Position numbers and translations under genes: made by a program
Shown: in pieces, positions 54,946-64,000 of the stretch
Numbering within the stretch: position 1 is the stretch's first letter
Layout of the letters: every line of letters starts with the position of its first letter
Notes under the pieces: generated by a model
What the model was told of the DNA's origin: nothing
What the model saw: the letters and a program-made list of their open reading frames with translations, nothing else
Databases searched by the model: none
DNA from: Oceanobacillus neutriphilus
Lineage (GTDB): Bacteria; Bacillota; Bacilli; Bacillales; Amphibacillaceae
Reading direction: 5' to 3'
Length of the DNA stretch: 64,000 nt
NCBI RefSeq assembly: GCF_014645515.1
Contig: NZ_BMLW01000006.1
Coordinates: 266,099-330,098 of the forward strand

Positions 54946-56997
54946 ATGAATCAGATATTTCGTAAGGTCTTCGTCTGGATGCTCTTATTTATTATCATTA
55001 TTGGAGTAATTGGAGTATTTAATGGACCAAGTGAAGATCAGGAACAGTATGATGTACAGCAATTTATGAATGCTTTAAATAATGGTGAAATTAAGGAACT
55101 GACCTTTCAGCCGTCACACGGTATTATTCGTTTGACGGGTACGTTAATGGATGATGATGAGACAGAATTTGTTGCTCAAGTGCCGGATAATGAAGCAATT
55201 GTTTCGCAAATCACAAATAGAGCAAGTCAACAAAGTCAATTAACGGTAGAAGAAGAAGAACAGCCTAGTCCTTGGCTTACATTCTTAACTGGAATTATTC
55301 CATTCTTGTTGATTGGTCTATTCTTATTGTTCATCCTTAGTCAGGCACAAGGCGGCGGTGGTGGCGGCCGTGTTATGAACTTCGGTAAGAGTAAGGCGAA
55401 AATGTACTCTGAAGATAAGAAAAAAGTCCGCTTTAAAGATGTCGCTGGTGCTGACGAAGAGAAACAGGAGCTTGTTGAGGTCGTGGAATTCTTAAAAGAT
55501 CCGCGTAAATTCTCACAGGTAGGTGCACGTATTCCAAAAGGTGTCCTTCTTGTCGGACCTCCAGGTACAGGTAAAACATTACTGGCGAAAGCAGTCGCAG
55601 GTGAAGCAGGAACACCGTTCTTCTCCATCAGTGGTTCTGACTTCGTAGAAATGTTTGTAGGGGTCGGTGCATCCCGTGTTCGTGATTTATTCGAAAATGC
55701 GAAGAAAAATGCGCCGTGTATCATCTTTATCGATGAGATTGATGCGGTTGGCCGTCAGCGTGGAGCAGGACTTGGCGGAGGACATGATGAACGTGAACAG
55801 ACACTAAACCAGCTATTGGTTGAGATGGACGGATTTGGAGCAAATGAAGGAATTATTATGATTGCTGCAACAAACCGTGCGGACATACTTGACCCTGCCC
55901 TATTACGTCCAGGACGTTTTGATAGACAAATCATGGTAGACCGTCCGGATGTAAAAGGCCGTGAAGCTGTTCTGGAAGTTCATGCAAGAAATAAACCGCT
56001 TGAAGATACAGTCGATTTAAAAACAATTGCCATGCGTACTCCGGGATTCTCCGGTGCCGATTTGGAGAACTTGCTGAATGAAGCGGCACTGGTAGCAGCC
56101 CGTGCTGATCGTAAGAAAATTGGTCAGTTAGATATTGACGAAGCAATTGACCGTGTTATTGCGGGACCTGCGAAGAAGAGCAGAGTTATTTCCCAAAAAG
56201 AAAGAAACATTGTTGCCTATCACGAGAGTGGTCATACGGTCATCGGTATGGTCTTAGATGATGCGGATGTCGTTCACAAAGTTACCATTGTTCCTCGTGG
56301 TCAAGCCGGCGGTTATGCGGTAATGCTTCCGAGAGAAGACCGTTACTTCATGACAAAACCGGAGCTGTTTGATAAAATTACTGGTTTACTGGGTGGACGT
56401 GTTGCGGAAGAAGTTATTTTTGGTGAAGTAAGTACAGGAGCTTCGAATGACTTCCAACGTGCGACAGGTATTGCGCATAAGATGATCACCGAGTTTGGTA
56501 TGAGTGATAAGATTGGACCGCTTCAATTTACCAGTGGAGGCGGCGGAAATGTATTCCTTGGCCGTGATATTCAAAATGAACAAACATATTCTGATGCAAT
56601 TGCACAAGAAATTGATCAGGAAATGCAGAACTTCATTAACTACTGTTATGATCGTGCAAAAACAATTCTTACGGAGCATAAAGCACAGTTAGAATTAATT
56701 GCACAGACATTATTAGAAGTGGAAACATTGGATGCAAAACAAATCAAGTCTCTTTTTGAAGATGGAAAGCTTCCAGAACCGGAAGAAGGTTCAGATGATG
56801 TGAAGGTTAGCATTCAATCTAAAGAAGATGATGAGGAAAAAACAGGTCTTTCTTTTGAAGAAGCAAAAGAAAAAGCCGAAAAGAAATCCGACTCTTATAT
56901 AAACGATCCTATTATGAATAATGATTATGAGGAAAAAGAAACGCATAACTCTGACGAAAATACAGAGGATGACTCAGATTCAGATCGTAAAAATTAA
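54946..56997 (+). CDS. ftsH: ATP-dependent zinc metalloprotease FtsH
   Basis: 683-aa membrane AAA protease. Two N-terminal membrane helices (about 6-25 and 107-130) flank a short extracytoplasmic domain; then a glycine-rich linker (GGGGGGR), the AAA domain with Walker A GPPGTGKT (204-211), Walker [15 protein letters not shown] region, and the M41 protease with HESGH (426-430) and the third ligand Asp in [11 protein letters not shown]. The C-terminal 60 residues are acidic and low complexity. Start ATG follows GGGAGGAGG. It degrades membrane proteins and regulators such as SpoVM/Spo0E in B. subtilis. Confidence 0.98.
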   Translation: MNQIFRKVFVWMLLFIIIIGVIGVFNGPSEDQEQYDVQQFMNALNNGEIKELTFQPSHGIIRLTGTLMDDDETEFVAQVPDNEAIVSQITNRASQQSQLTVEEEEQPSPWLTFLTGIIPFLLIGLFLLFILSQAQGGGGGGRVMNFGKSKAKMYSEDKKKVRFKDVAGADEEKQELVEVVEFLKDPRKFSQVGARIPKGVLLVGPPGTGKTLLAKAVAGEAGTPFFSISGSDFVEMFVGVGASRVRDLFENAKKNAPCIIFIDEIDAVGRQRGAGLGGGHDEREQTLNQLLVEMDGFGANEGIIMIAATNRADILDPALLRPGRFDRQIMVDRPDVKGREAVLEVHARNKPLEDTVDLKTIAMRTPGFSGADLENLLNEAALVAARADRKKIGQLDIDEAIDRVIAGPAKKSRVISQKERNIVAYHESGHTVIGMVLDDADVVHKVTIVPRGQAGGYAVMLPREDRYFMTKPELFDKITGLLGGRVAEEVIFGEVSTGASNDFQRATGIAHKMITEFGMSDKIGPLQFTSGGGGNVFLGRDIQNEQTYSDAIAQEIDQEMQNFINYCYDRAKTILTEHKAQLELIAQTLLEVETLDAKQIKSLFEDGKLPEPEEGSDDVKVSIQSKEDDEEKTGLSFEEAKEKAEKKSDSYINDPIMNNDYEEKETHNSDENTEDDSDSDRKN

Positions 56998-57020
56998 GAG
57001 GTTGGGGAGTATATACATGA

Positions 57021-57056
57021 AGCAGCCTTAGATTGGAAAGGCTGCTTCTTTTTTTG
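57021..57056 (+). terminator. Terminator of ftsH
   Basis: AGCAGCCTT-AGATTGG-AAAGGCTGCT, then TCTTTTTTT. Confidence 0.9.
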
Positions 57057-57276
57057 CTGCCGGGCGAGTAATTGTGGATTTGTACACCTTAATTTTCTCA
57101 ATTAAACTCCAAGGTCTAATAAGTTGCGATGACGTGATTGCTTCTAAGGTATTTGTATAAGGTTTTTGCATGGTTCTGATGCTTTTTTGGTTTTTCCTTA
57201 AAAAAAGTATGTTATATTAATTTTTAGGTGAATAAAAGGGAAGTTCCTTAAGAAACAAAGGAAGGTATGATGATAG

Positions 57277-58047
57277 ATGTTATTTGTTCTGGACGTAGGG
57301 AATACTAATACAGTCTTGGGTGTTTTTGATAATGATACCTTAATTCATGATTGGCGTATAAAAACAGACCGTTATAAAACAGAAGATGAATTTGGTGTAC
57401 TCATACACTCATTATTTGAATATAAAGGATTAAGTTTTCAGGATATTACCGGGGTGATTATTTCTTCTGTAGTACCGCCCATTATGTTTGCTTTAGAGAA
57501 AATGAGCCGCGATTATTTTCACTTAGAAGCAGTTGTTATTGGAAAAGCTTCCTACGACAAGATGATTAAGATGAATTATCCAAACCCGTCTGAAATTGGA
57601 GCAGACCGGATCGTTAATGCAATAGCAGGTATCCATAAATATGGCGCACCATTAATTATTATTGATTTTGGAACAGCTACGACGTATTGCTACGTTGATG
57701 AAGAAGCGAGATATGCCGGGGGGATTATTACCCCAGGAGTCAATATTTCAATGGAAGCATTAAATACAAGAGCTTCAAAGCTGCCAAAAATTGAGATTCA
57801 AAAACCACAGCAGGTTATTGGTTCTTCTACTGTCGAAGCGATGACTTCTGGTGTGTTCTACGGTTATATTGGCCAGGTTGACGGCCTGGTAAAACGGATT
57901 AAGCAGGAAAAAGGGACGGACCCGACTGTTATCGCAACAGGCGGCTTGTCTAAACTGATTGCACATGAATCGGAGACAATAGATGCTGTAGAACCATATT
58001 TAACGTTGAATGGGCTATATCTTATTTATAAAAAGTATTATCAATAA
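57277..58047 (+). CDS. coaX: Type III pantothenate kinase
   Basis: First enzyme of coenzyme A synthesis; ASKHA-fold kinase of 256 aa. [13 protein letters not shown] (6-18) is the phosphate-binding loop, [11 protein letters not shown] carries the catalytic Asp region, and [12 protein letters not shown] and [15 protein letters not shown] match the CoaX family. Start ATG follows GGAAGGTATG with moderate spacing. It is followed by hslO after 18 bases, the coaX-hslO-cysK order of B. subtilis. Confidence 0.97.
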   Translation: MLFVLDVGNTNTVLGVFDNDTLIHDWRIKTDRYKTEDEFGVLIHSLFEYKGLSFQDITGVIISSVVPPIMFALEKMSRDYFHLEAVVIGKASYDKMIKMNYPNPSEIGADRIVNAIAGIHKYGAPLIIIDFGTATTYCYVDEEARYAGGIITPGVNISMEALNTRASKLPKIEIQKPQQVIGSSTVEAMTSGVFYGYIGQVDGLVKRIKQEKGTDPTVIATGGLSKLIAHESETIDAVEPYLTLNGLYLIYKKYYQ

Positions 58048-58065
58048 AATGGAGGAATGATGATT

Positions 58066-58938
58066 GTGAACGATTATTTAATTAAGGCTACAACATATAA
58101 TGGCATGATTCGTGCATATGCAATTTCCTCAACAGAAACAGTGGAGGAGGCACGCAGAAGGCAGGATACGTGGGCAACAGCTTCTGCTGCACTTGGCCGT
58201 ACAGTTACAGTGACAGCAATGATGGGAGCGATGCTGAAGGGAGATGACTCTGTTACCGTAAAAGTAATGGGGAATGGACCGATGGGCGCTATTATTGCAG
58301 ATGGAGATGCAAAAGGTCATGTGCGTGGATATGTAACAAATCCGCATGTTGATTTTGATTTAAATGAAAAAGGTAAGCTGGATGTAGCCAGAGCAGTCGG
58401 TACAGAAGGAAATATCAGTGTTATCAAGGATTTAGGGATGAGAGACTATTTCACAGGTGAGACACCGATTGTTTCCGGTGAGATAAGCGAAGATTTCACG
58501 TATTACTTTGCAACTTCTGAACAAGTTCCATCCGCAGTTGGAGCAGGGGTTCTCGTCAATCCGGACTTGAGTATTTTAGCTGCCGGCGGTTTTATTGTAC
58601 AAGTTATGCCTGGAGCAGATGAAGCAGTTATTGAGCGGTTAGAAGACCGTATTCAGTCCTTCCCTGCTATTTCTTCGCTTATCCGTGAAGGAAAGACGCC
58701 TGAAGAGATCCTATATACATTGTTCGATAAAGATAATGTAAATATATTGGAGAAAATGCCGATAGAATTTCAATGTAAATGTTCAAAAGAACGGCTTGCG
58801 AATGCTATTATTGGATTAGGTGATGAAGAAATCCAGCAAATGATTGATGAAGATCATGGAGCAGAAGCAACCTGCCATTTCTGTAATGAACGATATACTT
58901 TTACAGAGGAAGAGTTAGAAGAGCTTAAACAATCATAA
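58066..58938 (+). CDS. hslO: Redox-regulated chaperone Hsp33
   Basis: Holdase activated by oxidative disulfide formation and zinc loss. 290 aa from GTG at 58066; this start gives NDYLIKA near the usual MDYLVKA and places GGAGG ten bases upstream, while ATGs at 58057 and 58060 are too near the site. The zinc centre is Cys237-x-Cys239 and Cys270-x2-Cys273, complete and therefore presumably redox active. The N-terminal core contains ASAALGRT and [19 protein letters not shown]. The true start could be a few codons earlier. Confidence 0.95.
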   Translation: MNDYLIKATTYNGMIRAYAISSTETVEEARRRQDTWATASAALGRTVTVTAMMGAMLKGDDSVTVKVMGNGPMGAIIADGDAKGHVRGYVTNPHVDFDLNEKGKLDVARAVGTEGNISVIKDLGMRDYFTGETPIVSGEISEDFTYYFATSEQVPSAVGAGVLVNPDLSILAAGGFIVQVMPGADEAVIERLEDRIQSFPAISSLIREGKTPEEILYTLFDKDNVNILEKMPIEFQCKCSKERLANAIIGLGDEEIQQMIDEDHGAEATCHFCNERYTFTEEELEELKQS

Positions 58939-58950
58939 AAGATGTGTAAA

Positions 58951-58999
58951 TAGCGGAGTCATGATACAAAATAGAAGTATGATGGGCCGCTTTTTTATA
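58951..58999 (+). terminator. Terminator of hslO
   Basis: AGCGG(AG)TCAT...ATGA(TG)GGCCGCT with a long loop, then TTTTTT. Confidence 0.7.
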
Positions 59000-59143
59000 T
59001 AGATAAAAAACGGTGATGAATCCGTGCTTTGTTTCAGATAAGAAAAATGGGCACTTTTTTTACCTTTAGGATTGACATTTTTTCAATAAAGAAATACATT
59101 ATATATAAATCATATAAAAATACTTGGCATTAGGAGGGGTTAT

Positions 59144-60073
59144 ATGACAGTTGCAAATAATATTGCAGGTTTAATTGGCGGAACACCTATTGTAAAGCTT
59201 CATAATATTACTGATGAGAATAGTGCAGATGTATATGTAAAATTAGAATTTATGAACCCGGGAAGCTCGGTGAAGGATCGTATCGCAGCAGCAATGGTCG
59301 AAGCTGCAGAGAAATCAGGGGAATTGAAGCCCGGGAATACAATTATTGAACCGACCAGTGGTAATACAGGAATCGGTTTAGCGATGGTTGCTACTGCTAA
59401 GGGATACCAGACAATCCTTGTTATGCCGGACACAATGAGTCAAGAACGTCGTAATTTACTGAAGGCCTACGGTGCGAAGCTTGTATTAACTCCAGGAGCA
59501 GAAGGAATGAAGGGCGCGATTGCTAAGGCAAAAGAACTGCAAGAAGAGAAAGGTTATTTTATGCCGCAGCAATTTAACAATCCGGCTAACCCGGAAATTC
59601 ATGAAAAAACGACTGGTAAAGAAATCGTGGAACAAATGTCAGACGGTTTAGATGCTTTTGTTTCCGGGATTGGAACAGGCGGAACAATTACCGGTGCAGG
59701 AAAAGTGCTGAAGAAACATTTTGATGGTGTCAAAATTTACGCTGTTGAGCCAAAGGATTCACCAGTACTTTCAGGCGGAACCCCTGGCCCGCATAAGATT
59801 CAGGGAATTGGAGCTGGATTTAAACCCGAAGTGCTTGATACGTCCATTTATGATGAAATTCTGCAGATTAGTACTGAAGAATCTTTTGAAGCAGCACGTA
59901 AGGTTGCTACGACAAATGGAATACTTGGCGGTATTTCTTCTGGAGCGGCAGTTGCAGCGGCAGTGAAAGTAGCAAAAGAATTAGGGAAAGGTAAAAAGGT
60001 TCTGGCGATTCTTCCTGATAACGGAGAGCGTTACCTTTCTACGGCTCTTTATCAATTTGAAGACGAAAACTAA
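59144..60073 (+). CDS. cysK: Cysteine synthase A (O-acetylserine thiol-lyase)
   Basis: PLP enzyme making cysteine from O-acetylserine and sulfide; 309 aa. Lys44 in [13 protein letters not shown] is the Schiff-base lysine, [14 protein letters not shown] is the substrate loop, [13 protein letters not shown] binds the PLP phosphate, and [12 protein letters not shown] ends the active site. Promoter-like TTGACA (59072-59077), 17 bases, TACATT (59095-59100). No CymR box was recognised. Start ATG after AGGAGGGG. In B. subtilis pabB, pabA and pabC follow; here folP does. Confidence 0.97.
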   Translation: MTVANNIAGLIGGTPIVKLHNITDENSADVYVKLEFMNPGSSVKDRIAAAMVEAAEKSGELKPGNTIIEPTSGNTGIGLAMVATAKGYQTILVMPDTMSQERRNLLKAYGAKLVLTPGAEGMKGAIAKAKELQEEKGYFMPQQFNNPANPEIHEKTTGKEIVEQMSDGLDAFVSGIGTGGTITGAGKVLKKHFDGVKIYAVEPKDSPVLSGGTPGPHKIQGIGAGFKPEVLDTSIYDEILQISTEESFEAARKVATTNGILGGISSGAAVAAAVKVAKELGKGKKVLAILPDNGERYLSTALYQFEDEN

Positions 60074-60086
60074 AATTCAAAATTTG

Positions 60087-60126
60087 AAAGGAATCAGCAT
60101 AAAGATATGCTGGTTTCTTTTTTTAT
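60087..60126 (+). terminator. Terminator of cysK
   Basis: AAAGGAATCAGCAT / ATGCTGGTTTCTTT with a six-base loop, then Ts. Confidence 0.85.
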
Positions 60127-60251
60127 CTTTTTTAACCAGCGCTTTCCACTTTTTTTCTTTAACGTCTTAAGGTAGGATGTAAAATAGATATGATTGATTT
60201 GATACGATCTATATAATACGTTCTTCAGACAGTAAAGAGGAGGGGAAATAA

Positions 60252-61067
60252 GTGATACAGGCGAAAGATTTTCAATTAGATTTAAATAAGCGGACGCATA
60301 TTATGGGAATATTAAATGTCACTCCTGATTCCTTCTCAGATGGCGGGCATTACACAAATATCGAAAGAGCAGTTGCTCAAGGGGAAAAGATGGCAGCGGA
60401 TGGAGCAGATATAATTGATATTGGCGGAGAATCTACCCGCCCAGGACACACACCTGTCAGTGCGGAAGAAGAGGCAGGCAGAATTATCCCGGTTATAGAG
60501 GCTTTAAAAAAGTCCTTACAAATACCTATTTCGGTAGATACATTTAAGGCAGCTGTAGCGGAGCAGGCTGTAAAGGCAGGCGCTTCTATCATAAATGATA
60601 TTTGGGGAGCGAAAAAGGAACCCAAAATTGCGGAAGTGGCTGCGCGTTATCAAGTACCGATTATATTAATGCATAATCGAACCGATATGGATTATGGGGA
60701 CTTTATTAAGGACGTGAAAGCAGATTTACTGGAGAGTATTACGATTGCAAAAGCCGCAGGTATAGAGGACAGGCAGATTATTCTCGACCCGGGTATTGGA
60801 TTTGCAAAGACGATGGAGCAGAACCAATATATAATTAAAGAACTTCAGGAATTAACAACCTTTGGTTATCCGCTGCTTCTGGCAGCATCCAGGAAAAGAT
60901 TTATAGGCGATATTTTAGATACTCCTGCAGATCAGAGAGATATTGGAACAGCAGCGACAACGGTAATTGGAATTGCTAAAGGAGCACGTATTGTTCGCGT
61001 ACATGATGTGAAAACCAACCTGGAAGCGGCAAGGGTAGCAGACGCTATTTATCAAACAAAGCTGTAG
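60252..61067 (+). CDS. folP: Dihydropteroate synthase
   Basis: Condenses 6-hydroxymethyl-dihydropterin pyrophosphate with p-aminobenzoate; 271 aa TIM barrel. MGILNVTPDSFSDGG (18-32) and DIGGESTRPG are the pterin and pyrophosphate loops; SVDTFKAAVAE, IILDPGIGFAKT and ASRKRFIGDIL are further conserved parts. Start is GTG at 60252 after GAGGAGGGG. It begins folP-folB-folK; a -10-like TATAAT lies at about 60211-60216. The pab genes usually upstream in Bacillus are missing from this site. Confidence 0.97.
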   Translation: MIQAKDFQLDLNKRTHIMGILNVTPDSFSDGGHYTNIERAVAQGEKMAADGADIIDIGGESTRPGHTPVSAEEEAGRIIPVIEALKKSLQIPISVDTFKAAVAEQAVKAGASIINDIWGAKKEPKIAEVAARYQVPIILMHNRTDMDYGDFIKDVKADLLESITIAKAAGIEDRQIILDPGIGFAKTMEQNQYIIKELQELTTFGYPLLLAASRKRFIGDILDTPADQRDIGTAATTVIGIAKGARIVRVHDVKTNLEAARVADAIYQTKL

Positions 61068-61106
61068 TTAAACAAAAAGCATGCTCAGAAGAAAGGGAGA
61101 ACAAAG

Positions 61107-61472
61107 ATGGATAAAATTGTTTTAAAAAGAATGCAGTTTTATGGATATCACGGGCTATTACCTGAAGAAAATACTTTGGGACAACGTTTTTACGTTGATG
61201 CTGACCTGTACCTGTCTTTAAAGAAAGCAGGAGAATCAGATGCAATGGAGGATTCCATACATTACGGGAAAGCCTATGAAAAGATAAAACACGTCGTAGA
61301 GGAGAAACGCTTTAACCTTATTGAAGCAGTAGCTGAAGCAATTGCAGATGAGCTTTTTGTTTCTTTTGAATTGCTGGAGGCATGTACCATTCATGTAACA
61401 AAGCCGGACCCGCCCATTCCCGGTTATTATGAGTCGGTAGCTGTAGAAATTTATAGGGAGAGAACGGAATGA
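61107..61472 (+). CDS. folB: Dihydroneopterin aldolase
   Basis: Converts 7,8-dihydroneopterin to 6-hydroxymethyl-dihydropterin; 121 aa, tunnelling fold. MQFYGYHGLLPEENTLGQRFYVD with the active-site Tyr/Glu region, SIHYGKAYEKI, and the catalytic-type Lys in VTKPDPPIPGYYESVAVEI. Start ATG after AAAGGGAG. It overlaps folK by four bases (ATGA), so the two consecutive pathway enzymes are coupled. Confidence 0.96.
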   Translation: MDKIVLKRMQFYGYHGLLPEENTLGQRFYVDADLYLSLKKAGESDAMEDSIHYGKAYEKIKHVVEEKRFNLIEAVAEAIADELFVSFELLEACTIHVTKPDPPIPGYYESVAVEIYRERTE

Positions 61473-61969
61473 ATCAAGCATTTATCGCATTGGGAACAAA
61501 TATTGAGCCGAGAAAAGAACATTTGAAACAGGCATTGGAACTATTGGAAGCAAATGAGGCTGTCAGGATCCAGAAAAAATCCTCTGTATATGAAACTGCC
61601 CCGGTTGGGTATCAGGATCAATCAGACTTCTTAAATATGGTGTTAGAAATCCAAACAAGTTTATCAGCAATGGATTTACTTGCTGTTTGCCAGCAGATTG
61701 AAAAGGAGCTTGGCAGAAAACGGGATATCCGTTTTGGACCGCGAACCATTGACCTTGACATTTTGACATTTAATCATGAAAATAGTACAGTAGAAAGATT
61801 GATTATACCGCATCCTCGCATGCATGAGCGTGCTTTTGTGTTAATTCCATTAGCAGAGATCGCTCCTGGTTTTATTATACCTGTACGTGAGAAGTCTGTA
61901 GAAGCCTATCTAAAAGAACTTCCAGAGTCGGATAAGGCGGATGTAAGACTTTCGGAGACAGAGATATAA
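61469..61969 (+). CDS. folK: 2-amino-4-hydroxy-6-hydroxymethyldihydropteridine pyrophosphokinase
   Basis: Transfers pyrophosphate from ATP to the pterin; 166 aa. ALGTNIEPRKEHL at the N-terminus, KKSSVYETAPVGYQDQSDFLNMV for pterin binding, and RFGPRTIDLDIL with the metal-binding DLD are the HPPK signatures; IIPHPRMHERAFVLIPLAEIAP follows. Start overlaps folB. In B. subtilis yazB and dusB lie between folK and lysS; here only about 100 bases separate the two. Confidence 0.97.
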   Translation: MNQAFIALGTNIEPRKEHLKQALELLEANEAVRIQKKSSVYETAPVGYQDQSDFLNMVLEIQTSLSAMDLLAVCQQIEKELGRKRDIRFGPRTIDLDILTFNHENSTVERLIIPHPRMHERAFVLIPLAEIAPGFIIPVREKSVEAYLKELPESDKADVRLSETEI

Positions 61970-62004
61970 GAGAAAGCAGCGGAGATTGTTCTTCGTAAGT
62001 ATAA

Positions 62005-63555
<1,551 letters not shown>

Positions 63556-63573
63556 TTGCATGAGTAAAGATAT

Positions 63574-63615
63574 AAAAACCCTGCAGGAAGATTGTCTTCC
63601 TGCAGGGTTTTGCGT
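63574..63615 (+). terminator. Terminator of lysS
   Basis: Perfect stem AAAACCCTGCAGGAAGA and its complement TCTTCCTGCAGGGTTTT around a three-base loop. Confidence 0.92.
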
Positions 63616-63738
63616 TTTAATGAACATAAAAAGGGTTAAAATGCTTGTGAACAGTTATTTATAAAGGGTTTATCAAACTGCTTCAATAAAATGAATTATA
63701 GAAATATTTGTCTTCTATAATTTTATTTAAAAAAAGAC

Positions 63739-63767
63739 TTGCTTTCGGTTTGGAATCATGATAAATT
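63739..63767 (+). promoter_or_regulatory. rRNA operon promoter P1
   Basis: TTGCTT (63739-63744), 17 bases, TAAATT (63762-63767). Weaker match than P2, placed about 105 bases upstream of it, as in tandem rrn promoters. Confidence 0.5.
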
Positions 63768-63844
63768 AATTATCGTTGCATAACGCAATGTGCATCACAC
63801 AAACGATTCAACAAGATAACAACATAATAAATTAAAAAAAGTTG

Positions 63845-63873
63845 TTGACATTGATTTGCGAATGTGATATATT
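63845..63873 (+). promoter_or_regulatory. rRNA operon promoter P2
   Basis: TTGACA (63845-63850), 17 bases, TGA-TATATT (63868-63873), extended -10, strong. Confidence 0.88.
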
Positions 63874-63879
63874 AATAAA

Positions 63880-64000
63880 GTCGCCAAATTGAAACAGCGA
63901 CAAAGAAATTGCTCTTTGAAAACTGAACAAAACAACCAGTACGAAAGAAGAAAAACACCTCGTTTTTCTTGAATATTTAAGTCAGAAGTTGACTTCTGAA
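63880..64000 (+). other. rRNA leader with boxA-type antitermination site (16S not yet reached)
   Basis: TTGCTCTTTGAAAACTGAAC near 63909-63928 is the boxA-containing leader found before 16S rRNA in Bacillaceae. It is followed by two small hairpins (GAAGAAAAAC...GTTTTTCTTG and TCAGAAGT/ACTTCTGA). The 16S gene itself must begin beyond position 64000. Confidence 0.85.

Overview
The window is a chromosomal segment of a low-GC, endospore-forming Bacillaceae bacterium. It carries many sporulation genes (bofA, csfB, yabG, sspF, spoVG, spoVT, yabP, yabQ, spoIIE, fin). Gene order follows, almost gene for gene, the region of the Bacillus subtilis chromosome from tadA to lysS that lies between two rRNA loci. 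Protein sequences are clearly diverged from B. subtilis; an Oceanobacillus/Virgibacillus-like genus is my inference, not a proven identity. Nearly all genes are on the + strand. The exceptions are a truncated isochorismatase-family gene at the left edge, abrB, one tRNA-Met and a tiny toxin gene.

Layout: 1-2.5 kb holds a partial isochorismatase-family hydrolase, tadA, the SRP RNA and an old-yellow-enzyme reductase. 2.58-2.94 kb is a probable type I toxin-antitoxin locus. 3.1-12.1 kb is the replication/recombination block (dnaX, ebfC, recR, yaaL, bofA, csfB, an Orn/Lys/Arg decarboxylase, tmk, darA, yaaR, holB, ricT). 12.3-14.8 kb has yabA, trmN6, yazA and rsmI, then abrB on the other strand. 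15.7-22.4 kb has metG, tatD, rnmV, ksgA, yabG, veg and sspF. 22.6-25.5 kb has ispE, purR and spoVG. 25.75-31.7 kb is an accessory cassette set into the otherwise conserved spoVG-glmU junction: a Fur-type box, an iron/siderophore ABC importer, a ferredoxin-NADP reductase type flavoprotein and an ABC exporter. 32.3-46.8 kb returns to the conserved order (glmU, prs, ctc, pth, fin, mfd, spoVT, yabM, yabN, rqcP, yabP, yabQ, divIC, yabR). 46.8-47.9 kb has a structured intergenic element, a small DUF2089-like plus membrane-protein cassette and tRNA-Met. 48.3-63.6 kb has spoIIE, yabS, yabT, tilS, hpt, ftsH, coaX, hslO, cysK, folP, folB, folK and lysS. The last 260 bases are tandem rRNA promoters and the rRNA leader, so a 16S gene must begin just past the right edge.

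Regulatory signals readable from sequence include a sigma-F promoter for csfB, a sigma-K promoter for yabG, a sigma-H-like promoter for spoVG, a sigma-G promoter for spoVT, a 21-bp-spaced Spo0A-type promoter for spoIIE, a Fur box before the iron cassette and a pair of PurR-like boxes flanking the purR promoter. Many intergenic terminators are strong.

The least explained structure is a family of five intergenic elements (147-279 bp) with shared terminal inverted repeats starting TGTTCAAAAAG. They have interchangeable internal hairpin modules. Two copies of one module inside a single element differ by paired compensatory changes, which argues that the folded form is maintained. One copy supplies the stop codon of ricT. 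Relative to B. subtilis, ridA (between purR and spoVG), yabE (between tatD and rnmV), the pab genes (between cysK and folP), and yazB/dusB (between folK and lysS) are absent from their usual places.
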